From the NCBI RefSeq assembly GCF_023702635.1, contig NZ_CP098455.1:1984001-2048000 (forward strand): 64,000 bases of DNA, given 5' to 3'. Each line of letters opens with the position of its first letter. The stretch's first letter is position 1. Source of the stretch: Spongiibacter taiwanensis (GTDB lineage Bacteria > Pseudomonadota > Gammaproteobacteria > Pseudomonadales > Spongiibacteraceae). Below are positions 35,481 to 44,250 of the stretch, piece by piece. Made by a program: the position numbers and the translations under genes. Under the pieces are notes generated by a model, which made no database searches, was not told the origin of the DNA, and saw only the letters and a program-made list of their open reading frames with translations.

Positions 35481-35511
35481 CCGCCCGACCAATCGTTAGG
35501 TCAGCGGGCGG
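35481..35511 (-). terminator. Possible terminator after the DUF6491 gene
   Basis: CCGCCCGACC and GGTCAGCGGGCGG can form a stem with one bulge, 25 bp behind the DUF6491 stop. It lacks a good T-tract. Confidence 0.4.
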
Positions 35512-35535
35512 TAAACCGGTGCAGAAATCGGCGTG

Positions 35536-35931
35536 TTAGGGCGCCAGCTTGCTGAGCGTATGGAGCGACTCTATCGGACAGCGGCGGCGCCCGGTGGGGG
35601 TCGCTACAACCACGCTCTCGAAGGCGGTCAGATTGTTGTTGGTTGAGGTAAAGGCAATGTCTTCAGCAGAGCGCAAATCAGTGCAGGACTGGCTGAGGGT
35701 TACCATGTAGTCTCCGCTCGGCCCGGCACTAAAAATCAGGTGTTCGGTATCCAGGTAGTTCCAGCCATCAATCCGATAATTTTTGACTTCCCGAATCGCC
35801 TCGCCCTGGGCAAAACCGTGCTTGGCCAGTTTTTCCTCAAGGGTGGCTGGTTCACCCGGACTGGTGCAACCGGTCAGTATCAGTGCGGCCATCAGGCCGA
35901 GTGACGAAACCCATCTTGTTAGCGTTGTCAT
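35536..35931 (-). CDS. DUF6491-type lipoprotein
   Basis: A 131-residue exported protein. The signal ends LILTGC, a clear lipobox. The mature part carries YRIDGWNYLDTEHLIF, YMVTLSQSCTDLRSAEDIAF and RRCPIESLHTL. These match DUF6491 as I recall it: small exported proteins with two conserved cysteines, presumably disulfide-bonded. Function unknown. It is divergent from glnN across 345 bp. Confidence 0.72.
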   Translation of the reverse strand: MTTLTRWVSSLGLMAALILTGCTSPGEPATLEEKLAKHGFAQGEAIREVKNYRIDGWNYLDTEHLIFSAGPSGDYMVTLSQSCTDLRSAEDIAFTSTNNNLTAFESVVVATPTGRRRCPIESLHTLSKLAP

Positions 35932-35959
35932 TGTGTTTCCTCCTGCGCAGAGCCGGCTG

Positions 35960-35985
35960 AAAGTGCGTCAGCCACCACGCACTTT
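35960..35985. promoter_or_regulatory. Inverted repeat in the glnN upstream region
   Basis: Perfect 9-bp arms AAAGTGCGT and ACGCACTTT with an 8-bp spacer. It lies 30 bp before the DUF6491 start and about 135 bp upstream of the sigma-54-like promoter of glnN. It could be an activator site or a hairpin in the DUF6491 leader. The half-site order is opposite to the usual NtrC box. Confidence 0.4.
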
Positions 35986-36118
35986 GTCCGGTAGCATCCC
36001 GGCAGAGTTCCCAGCCGCCACTGCCCAAATTCGGCAGAGTGGCCATTGAAAGGGTGAAATTGGTGCTAGCGCCCAGGTCAGTGAAAAAAATCTGTAACAA
36101 AGGGCGCTAAGCAAGACT

Positions 36119-36136
36119 TTTGGACCGAAAATTGCT
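36119..36136 (+). promoter_or_regulatory. Candidate sigma-54 (-24/-12) promoter of glnN
   Basis: TTGGACCG-AAAA-TTGCT has the invariant GG (36122-36123) and GC (36134-36135) exactly ten bases apart, and matches the consensus TGGCACG-N4-TTGCW with two differences. It would start transcription near 36147, about 130 bases before the glnN ATG. Nitrogen control of a glutamine synthetase by RpoN makes biological sense, but this is a reading by eye. Confidence 0.55.
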
Positions 36137-36276
36137 GGGCATTTTTTGATAAGAGACCCCATCCCCAGGGGAAATCGCTGACTGCTGGCCAGTTTCACTC
36201 CCATTGCCCTCCGCCAACGACCTCTCAAATCGAATCCATAACTTTTTGTGTTTGTTTTTTGATCTAGGAGCGCCCT

Positions 36277-38451
36277 ATGAGTGCGAACCCCGGCCGCGCG
36301 GCTGCCATTTCCTCCATTCTGAATCGTCAACCCAAGCAGGTAAGCGCGACCCAGCCCCTGAACAAAATCTGGGCGAGCGACGTGTTTAACCTGGCAACCA
36401 TGGAAGAAGCGCTGTCAAAGAACGCTTTCAAAGCCATGAAGAACACCTTCCAAACCGGTGCGCCCCTGGACCCGGCAACCGCCGATGTGGTCGCTGCCGC
36501 GATGAAAGAGTGGGCGATGGCCAAAGGGGCCAAGTTCTTCTCCCATATTTTCTACCCGATGACCAACGCCACAGCGGAAAAGCACGATGGCTTTATCATC
36601 ACCAGCCCGGAAGGCGCAGCCATTACCGAATTCACCGGCAGCCTGCTGATCAAGGGCGAGCCCGATGGTTCCTCGTTCCCCAACGGCAGCCTGCGGATGA
36701 CCAACGCTGCCCGGGGCTACACTGCCTGGGACCCCACCAGCCCGGCGTACATCATGCACACCGCCAACGGCGCCACGCTGATGATCCCCAGCGTGTTTAT
36801 GTCCTGGACCGGCGAAGCATTGGACAAGAAAATCCCCCTGCTACGCTCCAACGCCGCCATGAACAAGGCCGGCCAGCGGGTGCTGGCGCTGATGGGCGAA
36901 ACCGATATTGCACCGTTGAATTCAAGCTGCGGCGCTGAGCAGGAATACTTCCTGGTCGATGCAGCCCTGGCGAATGCTCGTCCCGACCTGGTCCTGGCTG
37001 GCCGCAGCCTGTTTGGCGCCAAGCCACCGAAAGGGCAGGAGTTTGACGACCACTACTTTGGCGCCATTCCCGCCCGCGTGCAGAACTACATGCAGGACCT
37101 GGAAGACAAGCTGTACAAACTGGGCATCCCTGCCAAGACCCATCACAACGAAGTCGCCCCCGGCCAATTCGAAATCGCGCCCTATTTTGAGTCAGCAAAT
37201 ATTGCTGCCGACCACCAGCAGCTGCTGATGACGCTGTTGAAGTCCACCGCCAAAGAACACGGCTTTATGTGCCTCCTGCACGAAAAGCCGTTTAAAGGCG
37301 TGAATGGGTCGGGAAAACACGTGAACTGGTCAGTTGGCAACAGCACCCAGGGCAACCTGCTGGACCCTGGCAGCACCCCAAATGAGAACCTGAACTTCCT
37401 GCTCTTTTGTGGTGCGGTTATTCGCGGAGTGCACCTTTTTGGCCCAATGCTGCGCGCCGTCATCGCCTCAGCATCCAACGATCACCGCCTCGGCGCCAAT
37501 GAAGCGCCCCCGGCCATCCTGTCTGTGTATCTGGGTGACCAGCTCGAAAAGCTGTTTATGGACATTAAGAGCGGCAAGTTGGAAGCCTCTGCCAAGGGCG
37601 GTTACATGGACCTGGGCTTGTCCCAGATTCTAACCTTTGAGCGCGACCCCGGCGACCGTAACCGGACCTCGCCCTTTGCCTTTACCGGCAACCGCTTTGA
37701 ATTCCGCGCGGTGGGCTCCTCAGCCTCTGTCCACGGCCCGCTAGTGGCCATGAACACCATGCTGGCCGACTCTCTGAACTGGGTGGCCGATACCCTCGAG
37801 GGTGCACTGGCCAGCAGCGCCAGCAAGACCGAAGCCGTTATTAGCGTGCTGAAAGAGCTGATGGAGCTGCACGGCAATGTGATCTTCGGTGGCGACGGCT
37901 ACTCTGCCGAATGGCACAAGGCTGCCGTGGAAGAGCGCGGCCTGAAAAACCTGCCCACCACCGCCGACTCGCTGCCAGAGCTGTGCGACGAGGCAGTCGT
38001 CAGCCTGTTCTCCAAGGCCGGCGTGTTCACCCCGGTTGAGCTGAAAAGCCGCTACGACGTCTACTCTGAGCAGTACATTCTCTCCATTGAGGTAGAAGCC
38101 AAGCTGGTCATCGAAATGGCCAAAACCCTGATCTACCCCGCTGCGATCAGCTACTTGTCCGAGCTGAGCAAAACCGGCGCCGCCCTGAAAGACATGGGTG
38201 TCAGCCTGGGCAATGGCCCCGCCGCCAAAGTGGCCGCCGAAGCCGATGCCATGCTGGCCGCCGTCGCCAAGCTCGAAGCCGCCTTGGAGATGCACGATTT
38301 CGCCAGCACGGATGACCACATGAACTTCCTGGCTTATGAAGTGCGCAAGCTGATGGACGAAGTTCGCGACCACGCCGACACCCTCGAAGGCGAAGTGGCC
38401 GACGAATACTGGCCGCTGCCCAAGTACCGGGAACTGCTGTTCATCAAGTAA
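36277..38451 (+). CDS. glnN: Glutamine synthetase type III
   Basis: A 724-residue GSIII, the large dodecameric form that makes glutamine from glutamate, ammonia and ATP. Length is typical. It contains NATAEKHDGFI, SCGAEQEYFLVD (metal-binding glutamates), KTHHNEVAPGQFEIAP, NGSGKHVNWSVG (the catalytic-loop region) and GANEAPPAI. GSIII is often induced by nitrogen limitation and is not controlled by adenylylation. A good fit to the sigma-54 promoter consensus lies upstream. The gene is monocistronic and followed by a strong terminator. Confidence 0.96.
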   Translation: MSANPGRAAAISSILNRQPKQVSATQPLNKIWASDVFNLATMEEALSKNAFKAMKNTFQTGAPLDPATADVVAAAMKEWAMAKGAKFFSHIFYPMTNATAEKHDGFIITSPEGAAITEFTGSLLIKGEPDGSSFPNGSLRMTNAARGYTAWDPTSPAYIMHTANGATLMIPSVFMSWTGEALDKKIPLLRSNAAMNKAGQRVLALMGETDIAPLNSSCGAEQEYFLVDAALANARPDLVLAGRSLFGAKPPKGQEFDDHYFGAIPARVQNYMQDLEDKLYKLGIPAKTHHNEVAPGQFEIAPYFESANIAADHQQLLMTLLKSTAKEHGFMCLLHEKPFKGVNGSGKHVNWSVGNSTQGNLLDPGSTPNENLNFLLFCGAVIRGVHLFGPMLRAVIASASNDHRLGANEAPPAILSVYLGDQLEKLFMDIKSGKLEASAKGGYMDLGLSQILTFERDPGDRNRTSPFAFTGNRFEFRAVGSSASVHGPLVAMNTMLADSLNWVADTLEGALASSASKTEAVISVLKELMELHGNVIFGGDGYSAEWHKAAVEERGLKNLPTTADSLPELCDEAVVSLFSKAGVFTPVELKSRYDVYSEQYILSIEVEAKLVIEMAKTLIYPAAISYLSELSKTGAALKDMGVSLGNGPAAKVAAEADAMLAAVAKLEAALEMHDFASTDDHMNFLAYEVRKLMDEVRDHADTLEGEVADEYWPLPKYRELLFIK

Positions 38452-38469
38452 AAAAGTTCGTTATCTTTT

Positions 38470-38493
38470 GGCGGCTTCGGCCGCCTTTTTTTT
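38470..38493 (+). terminator. Intrinsic terminator of glnN
   Basis: GGCGGC-TTCG-GCCGCC followed by eight T residues, a textbook rho-independent terminator 18 bp after the stop codon. Confidence 0.95.
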
Positions 38494-38883
38494 CGGAAGT
38501 AGACTTGCACCACTGATAAAAAAAGATAAAACTCGATCCAGAGCAGTCAGGTAGTAGGCACCCAGTTCGCCGTTGTTAAATTCGAAATCTACCAGCTGTA
38601 CTCACAATGGACGTGAGCTTTCCTATGATAAACGCCCCCTCTACTGCGCCAACAATTGCCAGGCACTCCATTCAAACGCCTGAGCACTCTGGCGGCGACG
38701 ACGCCCCACATTTTTGCGCTGCCGCACTACCGCTGAACACAAGCCTACACAGGCAAACTGCCAAAGTAATAACGATCATATTTGCACAATCTTTGTCGAC
38801 CGGAACCCAAAAGGAGGAGGACTAAAAGAGACCATTTCGAACAAGGTAGTTAAGCGTTCCATCATTACTTAGGGAGAAGTTAA
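38494..38883. other. 390-bp stretch with no convincing gene
   Basis: AT-richer than its surroundings. A 72-codon frame at 38607-38825 has no ribosome binding site, unusual composition and no resemblance to a protein. A strong Shine-Dalgarno-like AAGGAGGAGG at about 38810 is followed by a stop rather than a start codon, so it may be a relic or belong to a leader. No RNA gene recognised. Confidence 0.4.
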
Positions 38884-39261
38884 ATGGACAAGAAAACTCT
38901 TAGAATTCTTTTAGGTGTCTCAGCCATCATTCTTTGGTTCATGCCGCTGGCCTATGTCGATATGCAAGGCTTTGGAGGCGGGATGTTTGAAGGCATGCAA
39001 ATGTATCAAACTGGCCAACATATAGGCGGCATCGCCTATTTATTACTGGCCAGCTCCGCCCTGTATATTTTTGGAGCATGGAATGCCAACAATCAAATTA
39101 TGATTATTGCTGCCGCGATCTCGCTTGGCATATCAATGCTATTCCTCGTTCAGGCCGGCTCAAGTGCCGCTTGGGGATTGCTTAGCTTGTGTGGCATCGC
39201 CATTCTTAGCCTGGTTGTGGCACTGAAGAAAGACCCTCAGCCGAAACAACCTGAGCCTTAA
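38884..39261 (+). CDS. Small multi-pass membrane protein
   Basis: A 125-residue protein with four hydrophobic segments and a hydrophilic tail (KKDPQPKQPEP). AGGGAGAAG stands ahead of the ATG. The first loop is Gly/Met-rich (DMQGFGGGMFEGMQMYQTGQ). No family recognised. It leads a group of small plus-strand membrane proteins and lipoproteins. Confidence 0.68.
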   Translation: MDKKTLRILLGVSAIILWFMPLAYVDMQGFGGGMFEGMQMYQTGQHIGGIAYLLLASSALYIFGAWNANNQIMIIAAAISLGISMLFLVQAGSSAAWGLLSLCGIAILSLVVALKKDPQPKQPEP

Positions 39262-39420
39262 ACATTTAAACGGCCACAAGCTGCAATCGAGATTGCGAGC
39301 CAACATCAAAGTTTGTGAGCGAATCTGAGTCGGTACTGGCTCTTTTTTGCTCACTACTCGCTCGACTAAGAATCTTCTATCTTCAGGTGACACGAGCGTT
39401 TTTTAGGGACATTTGTCATA

Positions 39421-39756
39421 CTGCACGCGATCATTGGCGCAATAGTTCTTCTCGGGATCTACAAGTTCATCAATACCAAAAGCGATTACGACATCACCTG
39501 GTGGCTGGCATTTGTTTTTATTATCGTGCCGGGCATTCTGATCCTGTTGATCACCGCCGGACTCCGCCTGATGGAGCTACCTACCGACTTTGCACTGCTT
39601 GGCTACATCTTTTATTTGGTGATTCCCTTCTCTATTTTGCGTTACGGCCTGGAGTACGAGCGCGGCCCGGCGATGAAATTATCGATTGCCGTCCCGGTCG
39701 TCGCCGTCATCACAGAAATTCCCTTTGCCCTGCTGATGCGGGGGCTTGGGGGATAA
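39421..39756 (+). CDS. Small membrane protein with unclear start
   Basis: An open frame from 39391 encodes HAIIGAIVLLGIYKF, WWLAFVFIIVPGILILLITAG and two more hydrophobic segments, ending LLMRGLGG. The protein is convincing over about 110 residues. However, the frame has no ATG, GTG or TTG before a GTG at 39526, which would delete the first segments. A CTG at 39421 with AGGGA upstream is the best guess. Either an unusual start codon is used or the start was lost by mutation. Function unknown. Confidence 0.5.
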   Translation: MHAIIGAIVLLGIYKFINTKSDYDITWWLAFVFIIVPGILILLITAGLRLMELPTDFALLGYIFYLVIPFSILRYGLEYERGPAMKLSIAVPVVAVITEIPFALLMRGLGG

Positions 39757-39784
39757 ACCCTGCCCGACTCAGGAAGATAGTGCT

Positions 39785-40021
39785 ATGAATCACATCCGCA
39801 TTTCCCCCTTGCCGCTGCTTTGCTTGCTGTCGATTGCCATCAGCGCCAGCGCCTGCACCTACCGGGGAAGCTATGAGGCAATTCAACAGAGCAATCGCCA
39901 GGAATGCGGCAAAGTCCCGCCATCCCAGTATGACGAATGCCTTGCCGAGGCGAATCGGTCGTTTGATGAATACCAACGTCAGCGGGATGCCGAGGACAAG
40001 GCCGGCGTTATCGAGGACTAA
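39785..40021 (+). CDS. Small lipoprotein
   Basis: A 78-residue protein with a signal ending SASAC (lipobox) and a charged mature part. That part contains two cysteines in QECGKVPPSQYDECLAEA, a likely disulfide, and a helical tail. Small lipoproteins of this pattern are widespread and uncharacterised in gammaproteobacteria. The ATG at 39785 follows GGAAGAT weakly. Probably outer-membrane anchored (Thr after Cys, no Asp). Confidence 0.72.
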   Translation: MNHIRISPLPLLCLLSIAISASACTYRGSYEAIQQSNRQECGKVPPSQYDECLAEANRSFDEYQRQRDAEDKAGVIED

Positions 40022-40178
40022 ACCACTACGCCACTGTATTGGCAGGGCCGATTGGGGGCGCGGCAAATGCGAGCCACTGTTTATTCAAAGTAGCCTCTTA
40101 TATGCTAGGGCCTGCTGCGCCCCAGCGATAGGAGCCGCCGCAGCATTCCCTCCACCTTTCTTTTTTCGAGCAACCACT

Positions 40179-40568
40179 ATGGACAAAAAGTTTGTCATTA
40201 GCAGTCTTGTATACGGCATTCTCGGTATGGTCCTTGGCAACATGATGGCAGCCTCCCACAACCACGGGCAGATGGTGACCCATGCGCATATTTTGCTGGT
40301 AGGCTTTGTGGTGTCATTTATCTACGGTCTGTGCCATAAATTGTGGCTGGACGGCATTAACAAAACCCTGGCGACCATCCAATTCTATTTGCATCAATTG
40401 GGAGCGCTCGGGATGTTCACCGGACTCTACCTGCTTTATGGCGGTATCGTTGCGCCAGAGAAAATCGAGCCCTTGCTGGCCAGTTCGTCAATCGCAGTGC
40501 TGGTGGCCGGGATTCTGATGCTGGTGATGTTTTGCAAAACACCGACACCCCATTCATCGAGCCAATAA
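40179..40568 (+). CDS. Four-helix membrane protein with conserved histidines
   Basis: A 129-residue membrane protein with about four segments. The His-rich junction ASHNHGQMVTHAHILLVGFVV resembles the heme-ligating helices of heme-copper-oxidase-like proteins, so heme or metal binding is possible but not shown. The ATG at 40179 is chosen because the first membrane segment starts right there; the longer open frame to 39834 runs through the lipoprotein gene. No strong ribosome binding site seen. Confidence 0.65.
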   Translation: MDKKFVISSLVYGILGMVLGNMMAASHNHGQMVTHAHILLVGFVVSFIYGLCHKLWLDGINKTLATIQFYLHQLGALGMFTGLYLLYGGIVAPEKIEPLLASSSIAVLVAGILMLVMFCKTPTPHSSSQ

Positions 40569-40680
40569 CGGAAGCGCAGCGCAGTTGGGGTATCGTTAGT
40601 GCATCCAGCTTCCTCCGCTGACGGCTCGCCTAACAAGCCGGGCGGGAACCCTCTGCCATTCTCAGGAGCAATGGAGTGCC

Positions 40681-41865
40681 ATGACCCTAACCGCACTGCA
40701 GTCTCACAACATTGAAAAGGCGATTGCCGAAGGCCGCCAGGTCGAGGCCGTTAAACTTTACCGGGACGCCATCAAGTGCGACCTGCTGGAGGCCAAGACG
40801 GCAATCGACGCAATGACAGCCGAGCTGCAAGAGCGCAAGCCTTGGATCTTTCGCACCAGCGCGAGTACAACAGAGAAAGCCATCCGCCCGGCCCGCTTTC
40901 GGCCCCAGACACTGATACTGTTCCTGCTGGTGGACGCACTGATCGTTGGCGCCATCATCTTTTATTTTTTTATGCGTGACGACTCAGCGCACCAAGCCGC
41001 TTCGACCACCAATAGCGTAATCCAAAGTGCCGCGAATCAAAGCAAAGGCAGCCCAAGGAGGGTCAGCCTGCCCAAGCAGGTTGCCGAGTCTGACTATCAG
41101 GCAGCCCTGCATGAAGGCGATACCTTTCGCCGTTTGTATCTAGCAAAAATCGATAGCGCCGCCTACCAGCGCCGCAAAAGTGGTGACAGCCGGTCTGTTG
41201 ATACCAGCGAGATCGAGCGCAAGATCAAAAGCGCACGCAGCCACAAAGCCGCCAAGCGTGAGTTGCCTGCCGGTCAGACTCTGGGTGAGATTCGCCACAG
41301 TAGCAGCCAGCCGAGTTTGGATGGCGTCTTTTCCGAGGGTGAGTGGGACGAAGCCACCTTTTTTATCGCCGACAAGCAGGCCGACACCCGCTTGTATTTG
41401 AAGATAGTAGGGGAGTGGTTATTTATCGGCTGTGATGCCCCGGCTGAAAAGACCAGCGGCGGCTATGATCAGCTGCGAGTGTATTTTCACACGGGCCTAT
41501 TGAGCAAGCTGGTTAACGAGCGCATTCACCTGGGTCGCAGTGGCGGCATTACCAGTATCCGCCAAACCCGTTTTCGCTGGCAGGGAGCGCCACCGGCGAG
41601 TGACAAAGAGCGCTGGAAGAAATACGCCATCAACGATTGGGGCCTGTACCAGCACGCCTATGGCGCGTCGTCCATGACCCGGGGTCATCGCCAGTATGAG
41701 GCCGCGGTGCATTTGGGGGAAACCGGCCTGCATCCGGCAGTGCCCTTTACCCTCTACGCCGAGATTGAAACTGACCCGCTGCGCAATGCCGAAGGCAAAT
41801 TTGTGGAGCGACAATACCTCGGGTTTCTCGGCAGTGAACAACAGCCCCTGTGGCTGCAGTTCTAA
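40681..41865 (+). CDS. Membrane-anchored protein with L7/L12-like N-terminus and DOMON/CBM9-like domain
   Basis: A 394-residue protein. Residues about 10-45 (AIAEGRQVEAVKLYRDAIK, LLEAKTAID) look like the C-terminal helices of ribosomal protein L7/L12. One membrane segment follows (residues about 80-98), then a long Ser/Lys-rich linker with coiled-coil character. A beta-rich exported domain comes last (LDGVFSEGEWDEATFFI, LYLKIVGEWLFIGCDAP), similar to DOMON/CBM9-like ligand modules. The L7/L12-like part faces the cytoplasm and the beta domain the periplasm. Function unknown. Confidence 0.7.
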   Translation: MTLTALQSHNIEKAIAEGRQVEAVKLYRDAIKCDLLEAKTAIDAMTAELQERKPWIFRTSASTTEKAIRPARFRPQTLILFLLVDALIVGAIIFYFFMRDDSAHQAASTTNSVIQSAANQSKGSPRRVSLPKQVAESDYQAALHEGDTFRRLYLAKIDSAAYQRRKSGDSRSVDTSEIERKIKSARSHKAAKRELPAGQTLGEIRHSSSQPSLDGVFSEGEWDEATFFIADKQADTRLYLKIVGEWLFIGCDAPAEKTSGGYDQLRVYFHTGLLSKLVNERIHLGRSGGITSIRQTRFRWQGAPPASDKERWKKYAINDWGLYQHAYGASSMTRGHRQYEAAVHLGETGLHPAVPFTLYAEIETDPLRNAEGKFVERQYLGFLGSEQQPLWLQF

Positions 41866-41893
41866 GGCCTGTTAGTTCGCAAATCTCATTTTG

Positions 41894-43315
41894 CTAAGCC
41901 TGGGGCTGCGCGGGCCGGGCACCTATCTTGCGAAAGATGAGATAGCACACCACCCCGGCCATCATTCCCGGCAACCCCTCATAAATCATATTATGCAGAT
42001 CAGCATAGCGCCATAAAAGTGCTGTTAGCAGCCCAGTAAAGGCCATGGCAACACTGAGAACGCCGCCGGGGCGACCACCAAAAATCAGCACGATCAACAG
42101 CGGAACAAAGAAGCTGGCCAGCCCCGACCAGGCCATCACCACCAAGCCAAACACGCTCTGGGCGCTGAACAGCGCCCAGCCCAGCGCGAACAAGGTAACG
42201 AACAGGGTCGCTGCCTTGATCAACAGGGGGCGCTCAATATTGTGTGGCAACAGGTCGTGGGTAAGCGCGGCAGACGAGCTGAGTATCAGTGAGTCAGCGG
42301 TGGACAGGGTGGCCGCAAACACCCCCGCCAGAATGAGCCCCACCATCACCGGCGGCAGCAACTCCTGGGCCATGGTCGGCAACGCCAGTTCCGCATCAAA
42401 ACTGCCAATATCCGGCAGGTACAGCTTGGACAGCAGGCCAACGCTGGTGGCCATCAGGTAGAAGGCGGTAAACCAGCCGTAATACCAAAAGCGCGCTCGA
42501 CCCATGCTGCCCTCGTCTGACAGGGTCATAAAGCGCACCATCACGTGGGGCTGACCCGCCACTGAGAAACCAGCAAACAACCAGCCAAGGGCGAACAACA
42601 CCGCCCCCGCCGCGCCGGGCATGGCAAGATCTTCAGGGAACCAGTTCATGTAGTCCGGCACCGCCTGCAGCTGATCCACCGTGGCACCAAATCCGCCGAG
42701 GTTAGCGACCGCAACCCAAAGCAACAGACCCATTGCACCAATCATGACAAAGGACTGGGCGGCATCGGTCCAGATTGAGGCGCGAATCCCGCCGGCCAGA
42801 CAATACAGCGCCACCAGCACCGCGCCGGCTACTGCCCCAGCCCAGCTTGGCCAACCAAACAAGACCTGCAGCGCCTTGCTGCCCGCTAGCAGTTGCGCCC
42901 CAGCATAGGCCAGCAGCAAGGTGAGCGACACCAGCGCCGCCAGGCGCTGATAAGCGATATTTCTACCGCCGCCCCAGTTGGCCAGCACGCCGATAAAGCT
43001 CACTTCACCGGTGTTACCCGTCATTGAGCGCAGGCGCTTGTGCACAAAACTGGAAGCCATCAAGTCGCCCAGAATCCAGCCGACCATCATCCAGAAAGCC
43101 GACAGCCCCACGCTGTAGGTGTAACCGATGACACCGATAAACATGTAGCCGCTATTGTTGGTGGCAACCGCCGACAGGCCGACCAGCCAGGGCTTCACGC
43201 TGTTGCTGGCAAGATAATAATCACTGCTGTGATGCTTATTGGCCAACACCGACGACAAGCCGATCCCCACAAATATCAATAGAAATGCGACGAAACTCCA
43301 TGCGGTAACCATCAT
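41894..43315 (-). CDS. Sodium:solute symporter (SSS/PutP-like)
   Basis: A 473-residue transporter with about 13 membrane helices. It shows SSS features such as YYLASNSVKPWLVGLSAVATN near the start, ALYCLAGGIRASIWTDAAQS and ADSLILSSSAALTHD (sodium-site region). It lies 38 bp behind the TPR gene of the ectoine cluster on the same strand. Import of proline, ectoine or another compatible solute is therefore plausible but unproven. Two ATGs in a row begin the gene. Confidence 0.9.
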   Translation of the reverse strand: MMVTAWSFVAFLLIFVGIGLSSVLANKHHSSDYYLASNSVKPWLVGLSAVATNNSGYMFIGVIGYTYSVGLSAFWMMVGWILGDLMASSFVHKRLRSMTGNTGEVSFIGVLANWGGGRNIAYQRLAALVSLTLLLAYAGAQLLAGSKALQVLFGWPSWAGAVAGAVLVALYCLAGGIRASIWTDAAQSFVMIGAMGLLLWVAVANLGGFGATVDQLQAVPDYMNWFPEDLAMPGAAGAVLFALGWLFAGFSVAGQPHVMVRFMTLSDEGSMGRARFWYYGWFTAFYLMATSVGLLSKLYLPDIGSFDAELALPTMAQELLPPVMVGLILAGVFAATLSTADSLILSSSAALTHDLLPHNIERPLLIKAATLFVTLFALGWALFSAQSVFGLVVMAWSGLASFFVPLLIVLIFGGRPGGVLSVAMAFTGLLTALLWRYADLHNMIYEGLPGMMAGVVCYLIFRKIGARPAQPQA

Positions 43316-43353
43316 GGGCAGGACCTTTTGTTATTGGTGTTGGCGAAGCACAC

Positions 43354-44250
43354 TCACTCGGCTTCCTCCAGATCAGGGCTGAGCATCTCCTGAAGGGGGC
43401 CGTGGCCTCGCAGTGCGGCAAGGGCTTCATCCCGGTGCAGTTCTTCCCGGTAACTTTCTGACTGGGCGACCGCCTTGGCAAAGTAACGGGCTGCCTCATC
43501 CAGATGCTGCAAGCTGGCATGGGCACAGGCGAGCTGATAGAAGGCGTGGGCGTTGTTGTCTTCCCGGGCCAGGGCCTGGTGACAGAGGTTGATGGCCCAC
43601 TGGGCCTCACCCTGTTCCAGCACCGCATCCGCCTTAAAGGTAAAGGCTTCTACATCACCCGGGCGCAATGCAATGATCTGGTCATAGATTGAAATCTTGC
43701 CGGCCGACGAGGATTCCTGACTGGCCTTGAGCCACAGGGAGTGAACCTCCTGGGTCAGGCTGATTTCGTCCCGGTTTCGTTCGATCAGCTCGGTTTCATT
43801 CTTGAGCTGAGTTTCCACTTTGCGCAGCCGGTCCTCATACTTTTCCACCAACTCGGCAACCTGCTCACTGGCGGCGCTGTGCACTTTCTCTTTTACTTCC
43901 CGCAGCGAATTCCAGCCAATTAACACCAGCGCCGAACTGACCGCGGCAATCAGATAGAAAAAGTAGGTGACGGTGGTATTGGAGTAGCTCATTGCCCGGT
44001 CGGACAAGCTCAGCTCTTTTTGCACCAGTTGTTCAGCGAGCTCCCGGTCTTTCCGCTCCATATCAACACGTAGCTGACGCAGCTCATCGAGCATGTAGCG
44101 CTCGATAAACGGCGAGTACAAGGGCTCGTCCAGGGCCTCAACACTGTTTTCCAACTGCTCAGCCGAAGGCGCCTGACCAGACTGGTCAGGCGCACTTTGA
44201 GAAACAACTGAAAAGGTGAGGAAAAATAGCAGAATGCCTAAGCGGCACAT
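43354..44250 (-). CDS. Membrane-anchored TPR protein of the ectoine cluster
   Basis: A 298-residue protein with a signal peptide (ends QSAPDQ), a charged helical stretch, one membrane segment (TVTYFFYLIAAVSSALVLIGW), a coiled coil (residues about 118-165), and TPR-like repeats (residues about 180-275). Its start overlaps the end of the aspartokinase gene by 13 bp, so it belongs to the ectoine operon. Its role there is unknown; a scaffold or sensor is possible. Confidence 0.75.
   Translation of the reverse strand: MCRLGILLFFLTFSVVSQSAPDQSGQAPSAEQLENSVEALDEPLYSPFIERYMLDELRQLRVDMERKDRELAEQLVQKELSLSDRAMSYSNTTVTYFFYLIAAVSSALVLIGWNSLREVKEKVHSAASEQVAELVEKYEDRLRKVETQLKNETELIERNRDEISLTQEVHSLWLKASQESSSAGKISIYDQIIALRPGDVEAFTFKADAVLEQGEAQWAINLCHQALAREDNNAHAFYQLACAHASLQHLDEAARYFAKAVAQSESYREELHRDEALAALRGHGPLQEMLSPDLEEAE

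Noticed and set aside
38607-38825. 72-codon open frame after glnN
   Set aside because: No ribosome binding site, no hydrophobic core or motif, and sequence unlike neighbouring proteins.
41865-41885. TAAGGCCTGTTAG resembling the MITE terminal repeat
   Set aside because: Only about a dozen bases match and no second arm was found, so it is probably coincidence.
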